Shown: piece by piece, positions 35,850 through 44,437 of the stretch | Layout: the number at the start of each line of letters is the position of its first letter | Numbering within the stretch: position 1 is the stretch's first letter | From: Scytonema tolypothrichoides VB-61278 | GTDB taxonomy: Bacteria > Cyanobacteriota > Cyanobacteriia > Cyanobacteriales > Nostocaceae | Direction of reading: 5' to 3' | Assembly: GCF_000828085.3 (NCBI RefSeq) | Contig: NZ_JXCA02000002.1 | Span: 618,340 to 682,339, forward strand | DNA: 64,000 nt | Position numbers and translations under genes: made by a program | The notes under the pieces: generated by a model | The model's database searches: none | Told to the model about the DNA's origin: nothing | What the model saw: only the letters and a program-made list of their open reading frames with translations

Positions 35850-35979
35850 AGATTGTAATTTTAACAGCACATAAACAATTTGTAAACAAAAATAAGAGTC
35901 TTACCGAATGTTGACGTTGGTTCAGGTTTCAGTGTAGTATCTGATACCATAAACATCATAATAACAGGAAGGGGACTCC

Positions 35980-38673
35980 ATGACTTCTGCTGACGCGTCA
36001 CTACAAATTCCTTCCCAAACCTCAAACTATACAACCTATGATGTTGTACCTAGTTTGCAAACAAACCATGAATTAGACGCACGCAATACTCAGCAGGGAG
36101 CATCATATACCAACATTGCCAATAGCTTCATAGAAGCAGTCAACACGAGCAACCTTAATTGGCCGTCTACCAACCTATCTGTTGAAAATTTTAGGGATAT
36201 AAGTGGGATGCTTTGCGTGAATGAGTTTCCGCAGAGTGATAAAGTGCTCAATGACTCCGAATACTTCGATAACTTGGTTGGCAGCAGTGATAATGACTTT
36301 GGAGTTGCCAACGACTTGAGCAAGGGCAATGATCAATTACTCGGTCATAACGCTCAAAAAAATCCACCGCAAAAGGTGGCTCAAGAGAGTTTGGTTTTTA
36401 TTGACCCTCATTTAGAAGATTATCAAAGTCTGGTTGCTGGTATCTCACCATTCGCGAAGGTGGTTGTGCTAAATCCCTCAAAAGATGGTATCGAGCAAAT
36501 CACCAGAGAATTGTCCAACTATAATCACACCGTTTCCCAAGTAGAAATTCTTTCTCATGGCGCATCAGGGCGTCTGCAATTAGGACAAACCTATCTAGAC
36601 TCTGCTACCCTTGACCGATACAGCCAGCAATTACAAAGTTGGGCAGATGCCCTTACTGATAATGCTGATATCCTCATAGACGGCTGCAACGTTGCTCAAG
36701 GCGAACAAGGTAGCCGTTTTGTCACAGAACTGAGCCAACTCACAGGAGCTGATATTGCTGCTTCCACTGACCTGACTGGAAATGCGACTCAAGGAGGCAA
36801 TTGGGAGTTAGAGTATAAAGTCGGTCAAGTAGAATCAGTGTCATCGTTGCAACCACAAACGCAGCGAATGTACCATGCAACTCTGGGAGAGCCAATTAAT
36901 TTTTCAGAAGGTTTCATGAAGAGCGTCGAAGACTACGGTGCAAAACCTGACGATGGCATCGACGATACTGCCGCTATCCAAAAGGCTCTTGACGATGGAC
37001 GGCGCGATGCTAATGGCAACTCAATATACGATGATTACTTCGGTCGTCCCAAAGCACTTTACTTTAAAGCTGGTACTTACGACGTGAGTAATACACTCAA
37101 TTGGATTGGTAGCGCCGTCACTCTACAAGGTCAGGGTAGTGGCAATACAGTCATCAAACTCAAAGACAATGCCTCTGGCTTCGATAACTCTGCTGCTCCC
37201 AAAGCTGTCATTCAAACCCCGGCTGGCAACACCTCTTTCCGTCAGAACATCTGGAACCTGAGTGTTAACACTGGAAAGGGCAACGTTGGTGCTATCGGCA
37301 TTGACTACATTGCTAACAACGTAGGTTCAATGCGTGATGTGACGATTAAATCCGAAGACGGCGAAGGTTTTGCAGGTCTTGCGATGGATCGCTTTGCCCC
37401 TGGACCTTGTCTGATCAAAAACGTCCAGATTGAGGGTTTTGATTACGGTATCAGAGTCAGCCCTGCCGAATACGGTCCGACTTTCGAGAATATCACCCTA
37501 AAGAACCAGAAGGTAGCAGGGATAAACAACATTGAGGGCACGCTAACCATTCGCGGACTGAAGAGCACTAACAGCGTACCAGTTATTAAGGGAACGAACT
37601 GGGATAATATGGTGACTTTACTGGACGCAAACCTCCAAGGAGGTGCCTCCAACCTGAGTGCAATTGAAACAGAAGGTGAACTATACGTGCGTAACATCAC
37701 TACCAGTGGCTATCAGTCAGCTATTAAGTACAAAGACACAGTAGTTCCCGGTACAACGCTGACTGAATATGCCTCGAATACCTCACAGTTGTTCGAGGAT
37801 TCCAAGCAGCAATCGCTCAACTTGCCTATAAAGGAAACTCCAGAGTACCACGACAACAATATAGCGAATTGGGGACGCTTTGAACCCAGATGGTATGGTG
37901 ATACGGAGGGGTTGCAGCCGTTGCTCAACTCAGGCAAGTCCACAATCTACTTCCCCTTTAACTATCGTGTCAACAATGAAGACAAGAACGGTGCGTACTT
38001 CTCATACAATGAAACCGTAGTCACGGTTCCTGCATCAGTCAAACGCATCGTCGGCTTTTCATCGGTAGTCAATGGACATGGCAATGGTGAGAACGGCGGT
38101 GGCATTAAGTTTGTGGTCGAGGGGAATAGTTCAGATCCGCTCATTATTGAGGGGTTCGGCTATGGAGTGAAGGTGGAGCAAAAATCATCGCGACCAGTAG
38201 CGCTTAAGGATGGGTTATACCAGTACACCTCGGACCCTGGTGCTGGCGATTTGTTCCTTGAGGACGTGGGTGTTGGACCTCTCCAAGTCCAGCCGAAGCA
38301 AAACGTGTGGGCACGCCAGTTAAATAACGAATACGATGGCACCAAGATTGTAAACAACGGCGGCAATCTCTGGATTCTAGGACTTAAGACTGAACGCAAA
38401 GGCACTGTCATCGAATCAAAGAACGGCGCAAATACTGAGTTGCTAGGAGGTTTCATCCTACCAGTGGCTGAGTTTTCTGGTGAAGCGAAGAGTCAGGCAG
38501 CCTTCACTAGCGACAACTCAAACACTTCGCTAGTGTATCGGATGCGTGCCTACAGTCCAGATTACGGCTACAATATCCAAGTAAAGGAGACGCGCGACGG
38601 TCAGACACGTCAATTGTTGACCAAAAACAGTGCCCACGAGATGATATCGCTGTTTACAGGGTATAAAGTGTAA
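35980..38673 (+). CDS. DUF4347 and pectate-lyase-superfamily surface protein
   Basis: This 897-residue protein has no classical signal peptide. After an Asn/Ser-rich N-terminal region, residues of about 130-295 form a DUF4347 domain (LVFIDPHLEDYQSLV, VEILSHGASGRLQLG, ILIDGCNVAQGEQG), found at the N-terminus of many large cyanobacterial surface proteins. From about residue 308 a right-handed beta-helix of the pectate-lyase-3 type begins (SVEDYGAKPDDGIDDTAAIQKAL; YFKAGTYDVSNTL) and runs to the end. The substrate is likely a polysaccharide, perhaps the cell's own sheath or a phage-tailspike-like target. It is a single gene, preceded by a GGAAGGGGA ribosome-binding region. Confidence 0.88.
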   Translation: MTSADASLQIPSQTSNYTTYDVVPSLQTNHELDARNTQQGASYTNIANSFIEAVNTSNLNWPSTNLSVENFRDISGMLCVNEFPQSDKVLNDSEYFDNLVGSSDNDFGVANDLSKGNDQLLGHNAQKNPPQKVAQESLVFIDPHLEDYQSLVAGISPFAKVVVLNPSKDGIEQITRELSNYNHTVSQVEILSHGASGRLQLGQTYLDSATLDRYSQQLQSWADALTDNADILIDGCNVAQGEQGSRFVTELSQLTGADIAASTDLTGNATQGGNWELEYKVGQVESVSSLQPQTQRMYHATLGEPINFSEGFMKSVEDYGAKPDDGIDDTAAIQKALDDGRRDANGNSIYDDYFGRPKALYFKAGTYDVSNTLNWIGSAVTLQGQGSGNTVIKLKDNASGFDNSAAPKAVIQTPAGNTSFRQNIWNLSVNTGKGNVGAIGIDYIANNVGSMRDVTIKSEDGEGFAGLAMDRFAPGPCLIKNVQIEGFDYGIRVSPAEYGPTFENITLKNQKVAGINNIEGTLTIRGLKSTNSVPVIKGTNWDNMVTLLDANLQGGASNLSAIETEGELYVRNITTSGYQSAIKYKDTVVPGTTLTEYASNTSQLFEDSKQQSLNLPIKETPEYHDNNIANWGRFEPRWYGDTEGLQPLLNSGKSTIYFPFNYRVNNEDKNGAYFSYNETVVTVPASVKRIVGFSSVVNGHGNGENGGGIKFVVEGNSSDPLIIEGFGYGVKVEQKSSRPVALKDGLYQYTSDPGAGDLFLEDVGVGPLQVQPKQNVWARQLNNEYDGTKIVNNGGNLWILGLKTERKGTVIESKNGANTELLGGFILPVAEFSGEAKSQAAFTSDNSNTSLVYRMRAYSPDYGYNIQVKETRDGQTRQLLTKNSAHEMISLFTGYKV

Positions 38674-38771
38674 CTTGATAGCTTAGGTTGTTGGTGAGAC
38701 AGGGGTTTAGGGATGCAGCTTCGGGTCTGGCAAGTCGTTTCCCTAATTCCCTACTCCCTTACACACCGTCT

Positions 38772-40445
38772 TTATAAAGGCGGCAATTCCTCCAAAATTG
38801 TAAACCGGATGTGATTAATTGCTAACTCACCAATTGAAAGATCTTCTTTGGTCAGCCTAGCGCCCTGACTCATCAAGGTTTCAAAAGAGATTCCTTTGCC
38901 AATTTCAATGTGATACCAGCATAAGCCCATAAAAAACCTTGTAGGATAGGGTCCACCGCCACCAACATCATCAGGGTTGGATTCCATCGGTAACCAACCG
39001 AAGCCAGGTATGTAAAATTCCAGCCAAACATGATTATACTGAGGTTGCAGAGGAACTTGCTGGTATTCAGCGTAGGGAGGACATTTGTAGCGACCTACTG
39101 TACGACAGGGAATGTCATTTAAACGGCATAGAGCAAGTAAAACGCCCACATACTCGCCGCAGGAACCAACTCCTCGTTCTAAAACGACATCTGGTGTGTC
39201 AATATGGGGTTTAATACCATAGGACAACTCATCGTAGACGTAATTGCGGATATTGTACATTTTCCGCAGCAGATTAGTTTCACTTCCAATTGCTTCACGG
39301 GCAGCGCGGCGAACAATGCTGGTATCCATTGCCAAATCATCATCATCCACTAGGTAGCGGGATTTGAGTTCTACCGATACTTCAGGTATATCCTCCACAT
39401 CGCTGGGCGTAATGCGATACTTGATTCCCCGGACTTCCAAAAGTGCTTTCCAGCCAAAAAGATGCCGTTCGCCTGGAGTGAGGGCATCAAATTTGAAGAC
39501 CGCGACACGTTGCCCTTCTACAACTTCTTCTGTAAAAGGTAGACCAATCGGTTCAATGTGTTTTATCTTTTGACGCGGAGTTTCCGACGGCAAAGCAATA
39601 CGCCATTCTACCTCTGGCAAATATACCTCCTCTAATGGCGCTATCTCTTCCATATAAGACATTTCTATAAGATAGCCATTGGAGAGGGTATAACTTTTAT
39701 CGGGATTGTAAGAGTAATTCAGCGGGTGAATGAAAGTGCGATCCCGGTAAGATAACTCATGATTCGGGTCAGCATTGGGATTATCCCGGACATATGGTTC
39801 TTCAGAAGCATAGGCAACGTAAAGAGTTTTTTTGCCCGTCTCACTATCTTTATGTATTGCTATCCCAGTGGGAGAATCAAACGGTGTCAGTACACCAAAT
39901 TTAACTTCCCCAGTAGCCCTGTCGATACAGTACACAGTTTGTTCGACTGTGTCGCTGACCCAAAGCGTTTCTTCATCCACTGCCAAATTTTCTACCCCAA
40001 CCCCAGGGGCATAAAATTTAGTAATTTGTTTTCGCGTATCGCGATCAAAAATCAGAATACTTCCCAGCTTTTGGCAACTAACGTAGATAGTTGATTCCCA
40101 AACAGCAATGCCATCAGCTGTATAAGGCAAGGTGACAAAATGTTCCAAACCCAACGAACCTAGGTTGCACAAATAAACATGATTGCCTCTGGTCAGCCAA
40201 AGAGTATCTTTCCAGACCGAAAGACCAGTCATATCCGTAAAATCTTTGACTTGATGGGAATTGAGAATTTGGGTGTTGTCAGAGTGGGGATCAATTTGCA
40301 ACAAATGCCCTTTGACAGTATCAATCGCAATGAGGGTATCTTCAATGAAGGCAATGCCACAAAGGGTGGCAGCACCAAGGGGTCGAATTGTTCTTTTTCC
40401 AAACATTTGGCGAGTGGATGGAAAACTCGGAAGTGTAAAAGTCAT
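38772..40445 (-). CDS. Beta-propeller and transglutaminase-like protein
   Basis: The first 250 residues of this 557-residue protein form NHL/SMP-30-like propeller repeats (FIEDTLIAIDT, NLAVDEETLWVSDT, SPTGIAIHKD). The C-terminal part is a transglutaminase-like cysteine-protease fold with a complete triad: Cys429 in GVGSCGEYVG, His472 in YNHVWLEFY and Asp492 in MESNPDD. No signal peptide is seen, so the location is probably cytoplasmic. Such domains act as peptidases or amide transferases; the fused propeller may bind the substrate. It converges with the DUF4347 gene and diverges from the small ORF and ATPase. Confidence 0.88.
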   Translation of the reverse strand: MTFTLPSFPSTRQMFGKRTIRPLGAATLCGIAFIEDTLIAIDTVKGHLLQIDPHSDNTQILNSHQVKDFTDMTGLSVWKDTLWLTRGNHVYLCNLGSLGLEHFVTLPYTADGIAVWESTIYVSCQKLGSILIFDRDTRKQITKFYAPGVGVENLAVDEETLWVSDTVEQTVYCIDRATGEVKFGVLTPFDSPTGIAIHKDSETGKKTLYVAYASEEPYVRDNPNADPNHELSYRDRTFIHPLNYSYNPDKSYTLSNGYLIEMSYMEEIAPLEEVYLPEVEWRIALPSETPRQKIKHIEPIGLPFTEEVVEGQRVAVFKFDALTPGERHLFGWKALLEVRGIKYRITPSDVEDIPEVSVELKSRYLVDDDDLAMDTSIVRRAAREAIGSETNLLRKMYNIRNYVYDELSYGIKPHIDTPDVVLERGVGSCGEYVGVLLALCRLNDIPCRTVGRYKCPPYAEYQQVPLQPQYNHVWLEFYIPGFGWLPMESNPDDVGGGGPYPTRFFMGLCWYHIEIGKGISFETLMSQGARLTKEDLSIGELAINHIRFTILEELPPL

Positions 40446-40539
40446 ATTAAACTGGTTTAATCAAGGGTTTAGCACACTTAGAATCGAAGGGACAATGTCT
40501 TGATGACTGAGTTCTCTACTTCTTGTACTCTAATCAATA

Positions 40540-40728
40540 TTATTTTGTGTCATGGAATTCTTCCCAAGGAGTAAGCACACCCATATTATCCGGAAGATTA
40601 TCCGGAAGAAAAAATGAGGAAGTTTCAACAATTCTACTTGGAGTGTACAATTTAGTGCCCAACCTAATGTAACCTTGTGTTGATGGTTTTCCAGCCATTG
40701 CTAAATTATGATCGAATTTTGTAACCAT
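40540..40728 (-). CDS. Small hypothetical protein (62 aa), doubtful
   Basis: From the ATG at 40728 the ORF encodes MVTKFDHNLAMAGKPST and continues to a Pro/Asp-rich tail (LPDNLPDNMGVLTPWEEF). It has plausible composition and fits exactly between the transglutaminase gene and the divergent ATPase, with no overlap from this start. A longer form from 40758 would overlap the ATPase start. I recognise no family. It may be a real small gene or chance. Confidence 0.35.
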   Translation of the reverse strand: MVTKFDHNLAMAGKPSTQGYIRLGTKLYTPSRIVETSSFFLPDNLPDNMGVLTPWEEFHDTK

Positions 40729-40746
40729 TCCCTGTGACCTATCACG

Positions 40747-43620
40747 ATGTCTGCTCACTCTCTACCTGAAAAAGCTGCCGCCGTTTGGCATAGTTTGGAA
40801 GTTGATAAATCATTGGAACTGCTGAAAACAAACGCAGACAGTGGCTTAACACCCCAAGAAGTACAACAGCGGTTGCAAGAATATGGTCCCAACGAATTAG
40901 AAGAAACTGCTGGACGCAGTGCTTGGGAAATTTTGGTGGATCAGTTCAAAAACATTATGTTGTTGATGCTGATTGCCGTAGCCATAATTTCTGGGGTTAT
41001 AGACCTGCTAGATTGGCAAAAAAAGCTGGCAGAAGGTGAGATGCCATTCAAAGACACAATCGCCATTTTAGCGATTGTTATCCTCAACGGCATACTCGGT
41101 TATGTTCAAGAAAGCCGTGCAGAAAAAGCCTTAGCAGCCCTGAAAAAACTTTCCTCTCCCAACGTGCGAGTTATTCGCGAGGGCAAACCAGTGGAAATCG
41201 CTGGTAAGGATTTGGTACCAGGAGATGTGATGCTCGTGGAAGCCGGGGTACAGGTTGCTGCAGACGGACGCCTCATAGAACAATCTAACCTGCAAATACG
41301 AGAATCGGCACTCACTGGAGAAGCCGAAGCGGTTAATAAACGCGCAGAACTTGTCTTGCCTGAAGAAACGTCATTGGGCGATCGCCTTAATGTAGTCTAC
41401 CAAGGCACTGAAGTTGTCCAAGGACGAGGCAAAATTCTGGTAACCAACACCGGAATGCAAACAGAACTTGGCAAAATAGCTTCCATGTTGCAGGCGGTGG
41501 AAAGTGAACCAACTCCATTGCAACAGCGGATGACTCAACTTGGTAATGTCCTCGTCACGGGTTCTTTGATTTTGGTGGCGATCGTCATTGGCGGCGGTGT
41601 CATCCATAACATGATCCAAGGAAAAGGTTTTAGCAACCTTCAAGACCTTGTGGAAGTTTCTCTAAGTATGGCGGTCGCTGTCGTACCAGAAGGTTTACCC
41701 GCAGTTATTACCGTTACCTTGGCACTGGGAACCCAGCGGATGGTACGTCGCAATGCTTTGATTCGCAAACTCCCAGCAGTAGAAACTCTCGGTTCTGTCA
41801 CCACTATTTGTTCTGATAAAACTGGCACCTTAACTCAGAATAAGATGGTCGTCCAATCCGCTTATACGAACAACAAGACTTTTCGTGTGACTGGAGAAGG
41901 TTACACCCCCAAAGGGGAGTTTCAATTGGATGGTCAAACAATTTCCATAAACCAAGTTCCAGAAATCCAAACTTTATTAGTTGCTTGTGCCTTGTGTAAT
42001 GATTCCTTTTTACAACAGGAACAAGGAGAATGGAAAATTTTGGGCGACCCCACAGAAGGCGCTTTGGTAACTCTGGCGGGGAAAGGAGGGATAGAAAAAG
42101 ACCAGTGGGACAGCAAGCTGCCTCGCGTTAGCGAGTTCCCCTTCTCCTCAGAACGCAAACGCATGAGCGTGATTTGTCGGGTTGAGGGAGTGAATGATGG
42201 TGTATCATCGTTAACATCACCAGACCCTGTGATCAGCAATTTGCTGCAATCTGAAAAGTATTTAATGTTTACAAAAGGATCACCAGAGTTAATTTTAGCA
42301 CGTTGTACCAACTTTTATGCAGGCACTGGCTCAACACCTTTAAATGATCAGCAACGCCGCTACATTTTAGCAGAAAATGACCAAATGGCGAGTAAAGGTT
42401 TGCGAGTGCTGGGTTTTGCTTACAAACCCCTCACCGAAATTCCGCCGGAAGGGTCAGATGAGACATCCGAGCAAGGCTTAGTTTGGCTGGGATTGATCGG
42501 AATGCTCGATGCACCACGCCCAGAAGTACGATCAGCAGTGCAAGAATGTCGGGATGCGGGTATTCGACCAGTGATGATTACTGGAGACCATCAACTCACA
42601 GCACGAGCGATCGCCACAGATTTGGGGATTGCACAAGAGGGCGATCGAGTCCTGACAGGTCAAGAGTTGCAACGGATGACCGACCAAGAACTTGAGCAAA
42701 ACGTTGACTTAGTAAGCATTTACGCTCGTGTCGCCCCCGAACATAAACTACGAATTGTGCAAGCGCTGCAACGTCGAGGCAGATTTGTCGCCATGACAGG
42801 TGACGGTGTTAACGATGCACCAGCCCTCAAACAAGCTGACATCGGTATTGCAATGGGTATCACTGGTACCGACGTGAGCAAGGAAGCCAGCGATATGGTG
42901 TTACTTGATGACAACTTTGCTACCATTGTCACTGCCACAAAAGAAGGTAGAGTTGTTTACACCAACATTCGCCGCTTTATCAAGTACATTCTTGGAAGTA
43001 ATATTGGTGAGGTGATCACGATTGCAGCAGCACCAATTCTCGGACTGGGAGGCGTTCCCCTCACGCCGTTGCAAATTCTTTGGATGAACCTCGTCACAGA
43101 CGGTTTACCAGCGCTGGCTTTAGCTGTAGAACCTCCTGAACCGGACGTGATGAAGCGCCCGCCTTTCAGTCCCCGCGAAAGTATTTTTGCTAGGGGGTTG
43201 GGTTCTTACATGATTCGGATTGGTATTATCTTTGCCATCATCTCGATTATTCTCATGGAGTGGGCATATCATCATGTTCAAGCAGTCACTGGTCCTGGGC
43301 TAGATCCAGAACGATGGAAGACAATGGTATTCACTTCCTTGTGTATTGCCCAAATGGGTCATGCTATAGCAATTCGATCAAATACCCGACTGACTATAGA
43401 AATGAATCCCTTCTCAAATCCCTTTGTACTGGGGGCTGTTGTTGTCACAACAATTTTGCAATTAATGCTCATTTACGTGCCACCCCTACGCAATTTCTTT
43501 GGTACCTACTGGCTGAGTCCAACTGAGTTGGGTATTTGCATTGGTTTCAGTGCTTTGATGTTTGTGTGGATTGAACTGGAAAAACTTGTCTTGCGGTTGA
43601 TGGGTAAAAAACCTGTTTAA
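40747..43620 (+). CDS. P2-type cation-transporting ATPase (Ca2+-ATPase-like)
   Basis: This 957-residue membrane pump has the P-type motifs in order: actuator [11 protein letters not shown], phosphorylation motif [13 protein letters not shown] with Asp357, nucleotide-binding FTKGSPE, and hinge [22 protein letters not shown]. The membrane-helix-4 motif [13 protein letters not shown] (P-E-G-L-P) points to the type IIA/IIB Ca2+ or related cation pumps found in cyanobacteria. The N-terminal cation-ATPase domain ([13 protein letters not shown]) is present. It stands alone with its own promoter region. Ca2+ is the likely ion, but Na+ or Mn2+ cannot be excluded. Confidence 0.93.
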   Translation: MSAHSLPEKAAAVWHSLEVDKSLELLKTNADSGLTPQEVQQRLQEYGPNELEETAGRSAWEILVDQFKNIMLLMLIAVAIISGVIDLLDWQKKLAEGEMPFKDTIAILAIVILNGILGYVQESRAEKALAALKKLSSPNVRVIREGKPVEIAGKDLVPGDVMLVEAGVQVAADGRLIEQSNLQIRESALTGEAEAVNKRAELVLPEETSLGDRLNVVYQGTEVVQGRGKILVTNTGMQTELGKIASMLQAVESEPTPLQQRMTQLGNVLVTGSLILVAIVIGGGVIHNMIQGKGFSNLQDLVEVSLSMAVAVVPEGLPAVITVTLALGTQRMVRRNALIRKLPAVETLGSVTTICSDKTGTLTQNKMVVQSAYTNNKTFRVTGEGYTPKGEFQLDGQTISINQVPEIQTLLVACALCNDSFLQQEQGEWKILGDPTEGALVTLAGKGGIEKDQWDSKLPRVSEFPFSSERKRMSVICRVEGVNDGVSSLTSPDPVISNLLQSEKYLMFTKGSPELILARCTNFYAGTGSTPLNDQQRRYILAENDQMASKGLRVLGFAYKPLTEIPPEGSDETSEQGLVWLGLIGMLDAPRPEVRSAVQECRDAGIRPVMITGDHQLTARAIATDLGIAQEGDRVLTGQELQRMTDQELEQNVDLVSIYARVAPEHKLRIVQALQRRGRFVAMTGDGVNDAPALKQADIGIAMGITGTDVSKEASDMVLLDDNFATIVTATKEGRVVYTNIRRFIKYILGSNIGEVITIAAAPILGLGGVPLTPLQILWMNLVTDGLPALALAVEPPEPDVMKRPPFSPRESIFARGLGSYMIRIGIIFAIISIILMEWAYHHVQAVTGPGLDPERWKTMVFTSLCIAQMGHAIAIRSNTRLTIEMNPFSNPFVLGAVVVTTILQLMLIYVPPLRNFFGTYWLSPTELGICIGFSALMFVWIELEKLVLRLMGKKPV

Positions 43621-43694
43621 AAGGCGAGTGTGTACTAGTAACTCAGCAAAACTAATGCGAGGATCCACTAGTACTTGACCACACAAGTTTTGAC

Positions 43695-43855
43695 AGATTA
43701 TCAGTTATCAGTTACTAAGTTAAGGGGGGTTAGGAATCAGTTATCAGTGAACAGTTATCAGTTATCAGTTACTAAGTTAAGGGGGGTTAGGAATCAGTTA
43801 TCAGTGAACAGTTATCAGTTATCAGTTACCAAGTTAAGGGGGGTCAAGAAATTGC
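43695..43855. repeat. 57-bp tandem repeat (nearly three copies) built on CAGTTAT units
   Basis: A 57-bp unit made of CAGTTATCAGTTA, CTAAGTTAAGGGGGGTTAGG and AATCAGTTATCAGTGAA repeats with the AAGTTAAGGGGGG core at about 43716, 43773 and 43830. The last copy diverges (GGGTCAAGAAA). It is followed by TGTTCACTGTTTACTG heptamer-like units to about 43905. It fills most of the 440-bp gap between the ATPase and the PepSY-like gene. Confidence 0.85.
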
Positions 43856-44060
43856 TGACTCTGTTCACTGTTTACTGTTCACTGTTTACTGTTTACCGTT
43901 CCCTCTTGCCTATATTTCTTAAGAGTGAAAACAACATACACCATAAGGTAGGCGAACAACATAGCGAAGAGACCTTACAATAACAAGCAATTTGGCAACA
44001 TTTGGCTAATAAGTATTTGACATTTTAGCCAGAAAAAAATGATATTTTGAGGGTCTCAAT

Positions 44061-44342
44061 ATGCAAACTGTTCCTACTAAGTTTGTGGGTTGGATGATTG
44101 TTACTGTCCTAAGTCTGTGGGCGTTTCCTTCCTTGGCGGACGATATCGCCGTTACTGATCTACCTCAAGTAGTCACCGAAGCGATACAGAAACGTTTTCC
44201 GTCAGCAAAACTGGTTTCGGCTGAGAAAGAAAATGATGACTATCAGACTTACTATGAAGTAAAAGTCCAAAACGGAAATCAGAAGCAAAAAGTCCACGTT
44301 AGACCGAACGGGTCGATCTATAAAGTGGAGATTGATGACTAA
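44061..44342 (+). CDS. PepSY-like exported small protein
   Basis: This 93-residue protein has a signal peptide (about residues 1-26, ending SLADD) and a single PepSY-like/BLIP-like domain: LPQVVTEAIQKRFPSAKLVSAEKE, YYEVKVQNG and a final beta-hairpin KVHVRPNGSIYKVEID. Such periplasmic modules bind peptides or inhibit proteases and are often near two-component systems, though none is adjacent here. It is flanked on both sides by CAGTTAT-type repeats. ATG 44061 is the start. Confidence 0.8.
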   Translation: MQTVPTKFVGWMIVTVLSLWAFPSLADDIAVTDLPQVVTEAIQKRFPSAKLVSAEKENDDYQTYYEVKVQNGNQKQKVHVRPNGSIYKVEIDD

Positions 44343-44346
44343 CCGA

Positions 44347-44427
44347 ATCAGTGAACAGTGAACAGTAGACAAGGGGTGGACGAGTCCGTTTCCTACCTGA
44401 TAACTGGTAACTGATAACTGATAACTG
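44347..44427. repeat. Mosaic repeat with a second, inverted copy at 62236-62320
   Basis: GTGAACAGTGAACAGTAGAC, then AAGGGGTGGACGAGTCCGTTTCCTACC, then CTGATAACTGGTAACTGATAACTG units. The core GGACGAGTCCGTTTCCTACCTGATAACTG reappears as its reverse complement near 62254-62283. It lies between the convergent PepSY-like and polA genes. Confidence 0.8.
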
Positions 44428-44437
44428 TTGAAACTCC

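Noticed and set aside
40540..40758. Toxin-antitoxin component next to the P-type ATPase
   Set aside because: The 62-72 residue product shows no known antitoxin fold pattern and no toxin is adjacent; kept only as a doubtful small gene.
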